The position numbers were made by a program, and so were the translations under genes. Below are positions 6,909 to 12,597 of a stretch of 12,597 nt of DNA, in pieces (positions within the stretch are counted from its first letter, which is position 1; every line of letters starts with the position of its first letter). The stretch is from NCBI GenBank assembly GCA_011526275.1, contig WTJP01000069.1:9367-21963 (forward strand). The letters are read 5' to 3'. The DNA is from Candidatus Arcticimaribacter sp. (GTDB taxonomy: Bacteria; Bacteroidota; Bacteroidia; Flavobacteriales; Flavobacteriaceae). Below the pieces are notes generated by a model. The model was not told where the DNA came from and did not search any database. It saw only the letters and a list, made by a program, of their open reading frames with translations.

Positions 6909-8948
6909 ATGGAAACGAAAACGGCCTATCCTCACTTGTTAGAACCCCTCGATTTGGGCTTCACCACCCTAAAGAACCGCGTCTTGATGGGTTCCATGCA
7001 CACCATGTTGGAAGATATAGACGGAGGAATCCCTCGCTTAGCCGCCTTTTATGCCGAACGTGCCAAAGGGCAGGTGGGACTCATTGTAACAGGAGGCGTT
7101 GCCCCCAGCAAACAAGGTCTCGCAATTCCAGTGGGACACCCTTTGGATAATAAAGAAGAAGCAGAAAAACACAAAGAAATCACTCAAGCTGTACATGACG
7201 AAGGCGGGAAAATTTGCATGCAAATTCTACATGTTGGTCGTTACGGTTATACTCCCGAAAATGTTTCAGCCAGTAATACCAAAGCACCCATTAGTCCTTT
7301 CCCCGCGCGAGAATTGAGCGGAGAAGAAGTGGAACAAACCATTGAAGACTATGTCAACTGTGCTAAACTAGCGCAATACGCCAACTATGACGGAGTAGAA
7401 GTAATGGGATCAGAGGGCTACCTCATCAATCAATTCATCGCTAAAAAAACCAATTTACGCACCGATGAATGGGGTGGTTCTTATGAAAACAGAATCAAAT
7501 TCCCACTTGAAATCATTCGTCGTACCCGTGCTGCGGTTGGAGAAAATTTTATCATAATTTATCGTCTTTCGATGCTTGACCTAGTGGAAGGTGGAAGCAC
7601 TTGGGAAGAAGTAGTACAACTGGCCAAGGCCATTGAAGCGGCTGGTGCTACCATCATCAATACCGGAATTGGTTGGCACGAATCGCGCGTTCCCACCATT
7701 GGAACCATAGTCCCCAAAGCTGGCTTTGCTTGGGTGACCAAGAAAATGATGGGGGAAGTCAACATTCCTTTGGTGACCACCAACCGCATTAACATGCCCG
7801 ATGTAGCCGAGCAGGTTTTGGCAGAAGGCAATGCCGACATGGTTTCCATGGCGCGTCCTTTCTTGGCCGATCCGGAATTGGTACTAAAATCCATCGAAGG
7901 CCGTCCAGAAGAAATCAATACCTGTATTGCGTGTAACCAAGCTTGCCTTGACCACACCTTTACCATGCAAGTTTCCTCTTGTATTGTAAATCCACGGGCT
8001 TGCCACGAAACTATTTTAATTCACGAACCCACCAACAACAAGAAAAAAATTGCCGTGGTTGGCGCTGGACCAGCTGGACTAGAAGCCGCTACAGTAGCCG
8101 CTAAACGTGGACATGAAGTCGAACTATTTGAAGAAAAAGCAGAAATAGGCGGCCAATTCAACATGGCGAAAGTGATTCCGGGGAAGGAAGAGTACGCCCA
8201 AACCATTCGCTATTACGACAGCATGCTGAAAAAATATGGGGTGGATGTTCACTTAAACACCCGCGCTGAAGAGGCCGACCTCATCGCTGGAGGCTATGAT
8301 GAAATTATCCTCGCTACCGGAGTAAGTCCACGTTCGCTGGACGTAGAAGGAATTGACCACCCAAAGGTGATGGACTATGCCGATGTCTTGTACCACAAAA
8401 AGCCCGTTGGGGAGAAAGTCGCCATTATTGGGGCAGGAGGAATTGGTTTCGATATGGCCGAATATCTAGCGCACGACATGGCGCATGAATCGGTGAGCAT
8501 GAACACTGAAAACTACATGAAAGAATGGGGAGTTGACATGAGCTATGCCAAAGGCGGCGCGCTAGCCGATGCTCCACAACCGCTTGCTTCCCCAAGAGAA
8601 ATTTATTTACTGAAACGCTCTAAAGGTAAACACGGCAAAAACCTCGGAAAAACCACAGGTTGGATTCACCGCTCGAGTTTGAGCATGAAGGACGTCAATA
8701 TGTTGGCAGAGGTGAGCTATGAAAAAATAGACGATCAAGGGCTTCACATTCGCGTGGGAGAGGAACCGCAACTCTTAGCCGTTGACCATGTAGTGGTTTG
8801 CGCAGGACAAGTTTCCCTAAAAGAACTCGAAGAAGGTTTAAAAAGCGCAGGGCAAAATGTTCATTTGATTGGTGGAGCGAATATCGCTGCTCAACTCGAT
8901 GCAAAAATGGCCATAAAAGAGGCCAGTGAGCTGGCCGCTAAATTGTAA
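6909..8948 (+). CDS. fadH: 2,4-dienoyl-CoA reductase, NADPH (FadH type, Fe-S flavoenzyme)
   Basis: A 679-aa cytosolic enzyme that reduces 2,4-dienoyl-CoA with NADPH during beta-oxidation of unsaturated fatty acids; E. coli FadH is about 672 aa. Residues ~1-330 are an Old Yellow Enzyme-type FMN TIM barrel. EVMGSEGYLIN holds Y171 and GIGWHESR holds H257, the same 86-residue spacing as the Tyr166/His252 catalytic pair of E. coli. Next comes the 4Fe-4S ligand set C339-x2-C342-x3-C346-x11-C358, in INTCIACNQACLDH and SCIVNPRACHE. An FAD-binding domain begins at IAVVGAGPAGLEAA (GxGxxG 385-390), and the NADP domain has VAIIGAGGIGFD (504-514). Long identical stretches with the E. coli protein (for example YRLSMLDLVE and LVTTNRIN) make FadH more likely than a generic OYE reductase. 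ATG 6909 was chosen; the frame extends 18 codons upstream, but these look non-coding and overlap the promoter region. It stands alone, with its own terminator. Confidence 0.95.
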   Translation: METKTAYPHLLEPLDLGFTTLKNRVLMGSMHTMLEDIDGGIPRLAAFYAERAKGQVGLIVTGGVAPSKQGLAIPVGHPLDNKEEAEKHKEITQAVHDEGGKICMQILHVGRYGYTPENVSASNTKAPISPFPARELSGEEVEQTIEDYVNCAKLAQYANYDGVEVMGSEGYLINQFIAKKTNLRTDEWGGSYENRIKFPLEIIRRTRAAVGENFIIIYRLSMLDLVEGGSTWEEVVQLAKAIEAAGATIINTGIGWHESRVPTIGTIVPKAGFAWVTKKMMGEVNIPLVTTNRINMPDVAEQVLAEGNADMVSMARPFLADPELVLKSIEGRPEEINTCIACNQACLDHTFTMQVSSCIVNPRACHETILIHEPTNNKKKIAVVGAGPAGLEAATVAAKRGHEVELFEEKAEIGGQFNMAKVIPGKEEYAQTIRYYDSMLKKYGVDVHLNTRAEEADLIAGGYDEIILATGVSPRSLDVEGIDHPKVMDYADVLYHKKPVGEKVAIIGAGGIGFDMAEYLAHDMAHESVSMNTENYMKEWGVDMSYAKGGALADAPQPLASPREIYLLKRSKGKHGKNLGKTTGWIHRSSLSMKDVNMLAEVSYEKIDDQGLHIRVGEEPQLLAVDHVVVCAGQVSLKELEEGLKSAGQNVHLIGGANIAAQLDAKMAIKEASELAAKL

Positions 8949-8957
8949 TTCATCCTT

Positions 8958-8980
8958 AACCGCCTTCGGGCGGTTTTTTT
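8958..8980 (+). terminator. Rho-independent terminator of the fadH-like gene
   Basis: A perfect 7-bp stem, AACCGCC / GGCGGTT, is closed on a TTCG tetraloop and followed directly by a run of T. It begins 9 bases after the TAA of the fadH-like gene. The end of the T run supplies the TAA stop (8979-8981 read in reverse) of the convergent cupin gene. On the minus strand the same stem lacks a T tract. Confidence 0.93.
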
Positions 8981-9338
8981 ATATTCTTGGGTAGTGGCTT
9001 TTGGTGATTGCGGTAGTGCGCCCCCCGGTGTGCTTTATCCCTAGAGGCTCAAAAAGCATAATCCACGTTTCTTCTTCAGCGCGTGGGCGATGCTCGACCC
9101 CTTTGGGCACAACCAATAGCTCGCCCGGTAACAATTCAACCGACTTGTCTCGAAAATCAATGGTGAGTTTCCCTTTGATCACGTGAAAGAGTTCATCTTC
9201 TTCCTCGTGGGCGTGCCACACAAAATCGCCTTCTACTTTGGCCAATAAAACTTGCTGCCCATTGAGTTCAGCGATGAGATGAGGGCTCCACTTCTCTTCA
9301 AAGGCTTGGTACTTCTCCTCAAGGTTGATTGCTTTCAT
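8979..9338 (-). CDS. Small single-domain cupin protein
   Basis: A 119-aa cytosolic protein with one Cupin_2 barrel. Motif 1 is visible as G37-x4-H42-x-H44-x4-E49-x6-G56 (DFVWHAHEEEDELFHVIKG) and motif 2 as G72-x5-P78-x-G80-x2-H83 (GELLVVPKGVEH). The expected metal ligands H42, H44, E49 and H83 are all present, so a mononuclear metal site is likely. Proteins of this size and pattern are often annotated simply as cupin domain-containing; some act as isomerases or dioxygenases and others only bind ligands, so no reaction can be given. It converges on the fadH-like gene, whose terminator supplies its stop codon, and diverges from a second, different cupin across 104 bp. Within the cupin motifs the two cupins share little beyond the metal ligands, so they are not a recent duplication. 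Confidence 0.85.
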   Translation of the reverse strand: MKAINLEEKYQAFEEKWSPHLIAELNGQQVLLAKVEGDFVWHAHEEEDELFHVIKGKLTIDFRDKSVELLPGELLVVPKGVEHRPRAEEETWIMLFEPLGIKHTGGRTTAITKSHYPRI

Positions 9339-9360
9339 GCTTTCTTAATTCAGATTTAAA

Positions 9361-9368
9361 CGAAGGTA
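9361..9368 (-). promoter_or_regulatory. Possible -7 element of the minus-strand cupin
   Basis: On the minus strand this reads TACCTTCG, one base from TAnnTTTG, 22 bases before the ATG at 9338. It resembles the TATCTTCG before the Gfo/Idh/MocA gene. There is no clear -33 box. Confidence 0.27.
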
Positions 9369-9403
9369 ATTTTTTTTCTAACGAGCCTTGGCTCCACTTG
9401 TCG

Positions 9404-9431
9404 TTGTTTCTACTGATTTATTGTACATTTA
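9404..9431 (+). promoter_or_regulatory. Probable promoter of the cupin-SDR-DUF2490-decarboxylase operon
   Basis: TTG (9404-9406), 17 bases, then TACATTTA (9424-9431) matches the Flavobacteriia TTG / TAnnTTTG promoter except for the last base. The ATG follows 11 bases later within an A-rich stretch, implying a very short leader. Confidence 0.42.
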
Positions 9432-9442
9432 AAATAAAAAAA

Positions 9443-9754
9443 ATGCGACTCTCTGAAATCGATTCAAAAGAAATCCAACCCGGTTTACACGGGAAAATGG
9501 TGCACGGGAAACAATTGACTTGGGCCTTTTGGGAAGTCGAACAAGGAGCGGGTGTCCCGGAACACCACCATCCACACGAACAAATTATGCATGTGGTGGA
9601 AGGAGCGTTTGAATTTACCCTCGACGGAGAAACGAAAGTGTATACAAGTGGCGATGTTGTGGTCATTCCTTCCAACGTACCGCATGCGGGAACAGCACTC
9701 ACCCCCTGTAAATTAATGGATGTATTTAGTCCGGCACGTGAAGACTACAAGTAG
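9443..9754 (+). CDS. Small cupin protein, first gene of the operon
   Basis: A 103-aa single-domain cupin. I chose ATG 9443, which follows an A-rich leader. The frame is open 38 codons further up to 9329, but that stretch overlaps the start of the divergent cupin gene, covers the probable promoter and shows no domain. Motif 1 is GVPEHHHPHEQIMHVVEG (37-54), with likely ligands H41, H43 and Q47, and motif 2 is GDVVVIPSNVPH (70-81), with H81. The HxH/Q/H set is the common form in small bacterial metal cupins. The function is unknown: a pathway enzyme (isomerase, dioxygenase or ring-product hydrolase) or a sensor are all possible. Its TAG stop touches the ATG of the SDR gene with no base between, so co-translation is likely and a shared pathway plausible. 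Confidence 0.85.
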   Translation: MRLSEIDSKEIQPGLHGKMVHGKQLTWAFWEVEQGAGVPEHHHPHEQIMHVVEGAFEFTLDGETKVYTSGDVVVIPSNVPHAGTALTPCKLMDVFSPAREDYK

Positions 9755-10540
9755 ATGGAGATAAACTTAAATGGAAAAAACGCCCTTGTTGGGGGCAGCA
9801 GTAAAGGCATTGGTCGTGCCATTGCCCAACGATTAGCTGCTTCGGGCGCCCAGGTGACCTTGATGGCCAGCAGTGCGCAACGACTTGAATCGGTCTTGGC
9901 CGAATTGGATACCCAAAAGGGGCAAAAGCATCAGGCTTTGGTGGTTGATTTTAACGATTTCCCTGCCTTTGAAACAAAAATGAAAAGCTATTTTTCGACC
10001 AATACCGTCGATATATTGGTGAACAACACCCAAGGACCCCCAGCCGGAGGAGCTTTGGAAAAAACCATCGACGACTATCAAGCCGCCTTTGATTTATTGT
10101 TTAAATGTGCGGTGGCTACCACTGCGCTTGCACTGCCGCATATGCAAGCGCAACAATGGGGACGCATCATCAACGTGGCCTCCATTTCGGTGCGGGAACC
10201 TTTAAATTATTTGGCACTCTCCAATAGCCTGCGCGCAGCTTTGGTGACTTGGGCCAAAAGCCTTTCGCTCGATATTGCCAAAGACCATATTACCATCAAC
10301 AACACCTTAACGGGCTATTTCGATACCGAGCGTATTGCCCAACTCAACAGCCAAAAAGCAGAAAAAATGGGGATTCCTACAGAGGAAGTCCGTGCCGCCA
10401 TGGAAGCACAAGTCCCCATGCAGCGCATTGGCCGCCCAGAAGAATACGCCAATTTGGTTTGCTTTCTCGCTTCCCATCAAGCCAGTTATATTACCGGAAC
10501 CAATATCCCCATCGACGGGGGCCTTTTAAAATCTTTTTAA
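9755..10540 (+). CDS. Atypical short-chain dehydrogenase/reductase-like protein
   Basis: A 261-aa SDR fold of normal length that aligns through to the typical end (ITGTNIPIDGGLLKSF). The cofactor loop is altered: VGGSSKGIG (12-20) has Gly in place of the usual Thr of TGxxxGxG. NNAG is replaced by NNTQG (90-94). The active-site Ser is present (S143 in NVAS). Counting the standard 13 and 17 residues onward, however, lands on S156 and R160 in ALSNSLRAAL, so the catalytic Tyr and Lys of YxxxK are absent. This matches the description of the beta-ketoacyl-ACP-reductase-like SDR subgroup that lacks a perfect cofactor motif and catalytic tetrad. Normal ketoreductase activity should therefore not be assumed. 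The gene starts immediately after the cupin stop and ends 7 bp before the DUF2490 gene. Confidence 0.9.
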   Translation: MEINLNGKNALVGGSSKGIGRAIAQRLAASGAQVTLMASSAQRLESVLAELDTQKGQKHQALVVDFNDFPAFETKMKSYFSTNTVDILVNNTQGPPAGGALEKTIDDYQAAFDLLFKCAVATTALALPHMQAQQWGRIINVASISVREPLNYLALSNSLRAALVTWAKSLSLDIAKDHITINNTLTGYFDTERIAQLNSQKAEKMGIPTEEVRAAMEAQVPMQRIGRPEEYANLVCFLASHQASYITGTNIPIDGGLLKSF

Positions 10541-10547
10541 CCTAAGC

Positions 10548-11222
10548 ATGAAAAAGTACATTTTCCTCTTCCCTTTATTCTTTTTAACCGCCGCTTTACA
10601 ACTCAAGGCGCAAGAGCGACAAGACAATGTGTGGAAAGCTGTTTTTATGGATTATAGTTTGTCCAACAGCAGCACCCTTCGATTAGAAACCCATGTTAGA
10701 ACGCGACAATTTTTAGCGGAAAATGATCAGTACTTGGTCCGTCCATCAGTTAGCTTTAAGGTGGGTAAATTCGCTGCTGTGGCTGCCGGTTATACTTTTT
10801 TATCGACCAACACGCCAATCGATCGCACTTTAGAGAACAACCTTTGGCAGCAATTCAATTTCTCTATTCCAGTAAAACGCAGTAGCTACTTTGGGTGGAT
10901 CCGCCTTGAGCAACGCTGGCAATCAAAAAATAACGTTCAAAATTACGGTGCACGCATTCGTTTCCGCACCGGCTTTCAATTCCCCATCACTGCTGAAGGA
11001 GCAAGTTTCTCCCCGAAATTGGTGGTATTTAACGAAGTTTTCCTAAAAATCAAGACGGGCTTTCCCTATGAATTCAACCAAAATTGGACCTTCTTTGGCT
11101 TTCAAAACAAGCTGGGCAACCAATTGCGTTTATTGACCGGTTTTCAACGCATTACCGTAGATAAGGGAGCAGGGTATTTGCATAAAAACGTGTGGTCGTC
11201 TATCTTGTTTTACCGACTATAA
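10548..11222 (+). CDS. DUF2490 family secreted / outer-membrane protein
   Basis: A 224-aa exported protein. The signal peptide MKKYIFLFPLFFLTAALQLKA is probably cut before Q22. The mature chain consists of alternating strands rich in aromatics and arginine, as in a small outer-membrane barrel. DUF2490 hallmarks include DNVWKAVFMDYSLS near the start, WIRLEQRW (117-124) with the following RIRFRTGF, and FNEVFLKI with FNQNW (161-180), then LLTGFQRI. It ends in FYRL with an aromatic near the C-terminus, as barrel proteins do. The family has no established role. The position is odd: it sits inside a run of soluble enzymes, 7 bp after the SDR and 9 bp before the decarboxylase, which suggests (inference) that it helps move the substrate or product of the pathway across the outer membrane. 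Confidence 0.85.
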   Translation: MKKYIFLFPLFFLTAALQLKAQERQDNVWKAVFMDYSLSNSSTLRLETHVRTRQFLAENDQYLVRPSVSFKVGKFAAVAAGYTFLSTNTPIDRTLENNLWQQFNFSIPVKRSSYFGWIRLEQRWQSKNNVQNYGARIRFRTGFQFPITAEGASFSPKLVVFNEVFLKIKTGFPYEFNQNWTFFGFQNKLGNQLRLLTGFQRITVDKGAGYLHKNVWSSILFYRL

Positions 11223-11231
11223 AAAGAAAAA

Positions 11232-12597
11232 ATGCTACAGCAAACCATTGACCGCGTAGGGCAACTGCTACAGGAACACCTTGAAGCGAGTAAGGCGGGA
11301 AATACGCCTGCCTTGAACCAACAAGCACCAGAAACCATAGCCCAAGACTTGCAGCTCAAAGAGCGCTTAAAAAACGGTTTTCAAGGGGAGGAAGATCTAC
11401 TGTCTTTTGTTCAGCACTACTTGACCCACACCAACCATTTGAGCAACCCGCATTATATGGGGCATCAAGTGGCCGTACCTCAAGACCTTTCTGGGATTCC
11501 GGAATTGATTCATGGCACCATTAACAACCCCAGTTCGCTTTACGAAATGGGCCCAGCGGGGGGAACCTGTGAAGGATTTATGATCAATTGGATGCTGGAA
11601 AAGATAGGATGGTTGAACGGACGCGATCCTTATGATTTCCACTTTTCTCCAGGGCAAGCCAGCGGGATTTTAACCCATGGAGGCTCGGTAGCCAATTTAA
11701 CTGCCCTAGCTGCCGCAAGAGCGGCCATTGCACCTGATGCTTGGACCGAAGGGAATCCGAGCGATTTGGTGGTCATTGGAGCAGCCTCTGCCCACTACTC
11801 CATCGCCCGTGCCCTCTCTATTTTGGGCTTAGGGAAAAAAGCCTTTTACCCTGTAGCGGTCGATGAAAATGAAGTGCTCATCATCGAAGACCTCCCCAAA
11901 GTCTATGCGAAAGCCTTGGCCGATGGGAAACGGGTGATGTGTGTTGTTGCCAATGCTTGCGCAACTTCAACCGGACTCTTTGACCCCTTAGATGCCATGG
12001 GCGACTTTTGCCAAGAACAGCAGTTGTGGTTTCATGTCGATGGCGCCCACGGTGCAGCAGCACTCGCAGGGCCAAAGAGTAAGGCCCTCGTCAAAGGAAT
12101 CGAAAAAGCCAATTCGGTGATTTGGGATGCCCATAAAATGATGCGGGTTCCCGCCTTGTGTACCGCAGTTCTTTTCCGGGATTTCACCTATCAAGCCGCC
12201 GCTTTTCAACAAAAAGGATCCTATGTGTTCCACGATACCGAAGTGGTAGGAATCGACTCCATGCCCTACACGGTTGAGTGCACCAAATCGGCTTTGGGAA
12301 CAAAGTTGTTTTGGACCTTTGCACTGGAAGGCGAAGAAAAAATAGGCGCCTTTATCGACCAAAGCTTTCAATTGGCCAAAGATTTTCACGCCCTGCTGGC
12401 AGAAGAAGATGATTTTTCTACCCCCTATTTTCCGCAGAGCAATATCTTGTGTTTCCATTACGATAAGTTCAGCGAAGAGGACGATTTTCAAAAGCGCTTG
12501 CGCTATGCTATTATCAATGAAAAACGCTTTTACATTACCTCCTGCGAAATGAATGGCCGACGTTATTTAAGGGTCGTTTTACTCCACCCCGATACTA
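11232..12597 (+). CDS. Group II PLP-dependent amino acid decarboxylase, 3' end cut by the window
   Basis: 455 codons are visible from ATG 11232, which follows an A-rich leader, with no stop before the edge; relatives are usually about 460-500 aa, so little is missing. This is a fold-type I PLP enzyme of the glutamate/aromatic/diaminobutyrate decarboxylase group. Landmarks: SNPHYMGHQ (71-79), the phosphate loop THGGSVANLTAL (148-159), H188 in SAHYSI (which stacks on the ring), D270 in FHVDGAHGA (which pairs with the pyridine nitrogen) and the Schiff-base K302 in WDAHKMMRVPALC. The phosphate loop differs from the common TSGGTEAN by His149 and Val153. A C-terminal NGRRYLRVVLLHPDT matches the family's end region. 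The substrate cannot be told from sequence; aromatic amino acids, diaminobutyrate or a related amino acid are options. Last visible gene of the operon. Confidence 0.9.
   Translation, partial: MLQQTIDRVGQLLQEHLEASKAGNTPALNQQAPETIAQDLQLKERLKNGFQGEEDLLSFVQHYLTHTNHLSNPHYMGHQVAVPQDLSGIPELIHGTINNPSSLYEMGPAGGTCEGFMINWMLEKIGWLNGRDPYDFHFSPGQASGILTHGGSVANLTALAAARAAIAPDAWTEGNPSDLVVIGAASAHYSIARALSILGLGKKAFYPVAVDENEVLIIEDLPKVYAKALADGKRVMCVVANACATSTGLFDPLDAMGDFCQEQQLWFHVDGAHGAAALAGPKSKALVKGIEKANSVIWDAHKMMRVPALCTAVLFRDFTYQAAAFQQKGSYVFHDTEVVGIDSMPYTVECTKSALGTKLFWTFALEGEEKIGAFIDQSFQLAKDFHALLAEEDDFSTPYFPQSNILCFHYDKFSEEDDFQKRLRYAIINEKRFYITSCEMNGRRYLRVVLLHPDT

Larger units (their letters stand above)
9443..12597 (+). 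other. Putative operon: cupin, atypical SDR, DUF2490, PLP decarboxylase
   Basis: Four same-strand genes with gaps of 0, 7 and 9 bp, one probable promoter ahead of the first and no terminator-like hairpin between them. The unit may continue beyond the right edge. Confidence 0.75.

Noticed and set aside
6783..6935. 51-codon upstream extension of the Gfo/Idh/MocA gene with a hydrophobic stretch resembling a signal peptide
   Set aside because: It overlaps the start and promoter region of the divergent fadH-like gene, and the Rossmann fold begins right at the internal Met (6782), as is normal for this cytosolic family.
9329..9442. 38-codon upstream extension of the plus-strand cupin with a hydrophobic run
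   Set aside because: It overlaps the start of the divergent cupin and the probable promoter; the A-rich leader before ATG 9443 fits a Bacteroidota start.
11988..12491. 167-codon open frame on the minus strand
   Set aside because: Shadow of the PLP decarboxylase, covering its D270 and K302 coding region; no recognisable protein feature.
1..12597. Search for CRISPR arrays, tRNA/rRNA genes, transposases, phage or defence genes
   Set aside because: No repeated spacer pattern, RNA gene signature or relevant protein motif was seen on either strand; all substantial reading frames are accounted for by the listed metabolic and envelope genes.

Overview
The window looks like a chromosomal piece of a marine-type Bacteroidota, most likely Flavobacteriia. 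The grounds are: several short signal peptides ending in A-Q; A-rich leaders instead of clear Shine-Dalgarno sites; TAnnTTTG-like -7 elements upstream of several genes; and family content typical of the group (a DUF5916 outer-membrane barrel, a DUF2490 protein, an SGLT-type Na+/sugar symporter beside a GH13 glucosidase). I see no IS element, tRNA, rRNA, CRISPR array or phage gene. Coding density is high: the longest gene-free stretches are 126 and 104 bp, and both are divergent promoter regions.

Layout. (1) Bases 1-3035, minus strand: a Na+/solute symporter followed after 10 bp by a GH13 oligo-1,6-glucosidase/alpha-glucosidase that runs off the left edge. Together they form a small sugar uptake and hydrolysis unit. 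(2) 3111-5312, plus strand: a large secreted/outer-membrane protein with an N-terminal CBM9-like domain and a DUF5916 barrel. It converges on a small secreted hypothetical protein (5320-5727, minus). (3) 5799-6782, minus: a Gfo/Idh/MocA-type dehydrogenase, divergent from a full-length fadH-type 2,4-dienoyl-CoA reductase (6909-8948, plus). The fadH-like gene ends in a textbook terminator with a UUCG loop. (4) 8979-9338, minus: a small cupin, divergent from the next unit. (5) 9443 to the right edge, plus: a tightly packed putative operon of a second cupin, an SDR-like protein lacking the normal YxxxK active site, a DUF2490 protein and a group II PLP-dependent decarboxylase cut by the edge. The gaps between these genes are 0, 7 and 9 bp.

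How the genes work together. The symporter and glucosidase fit import and cleavage of short alpha-glucosides. The fadH-like enzyme fits beta-oxidation of unsaturated fatty acids. The right-hand operon looks like a catabolic or small-molecule pathway whose substrate cannot be named from this window. Nothing here is a clear new defence or mobile system. The points most worth checking are the atypical SDR, the odd makeup of the right-hand operon, the 7-bp dyad in the fadH-like leader and the orphan secreted protein.
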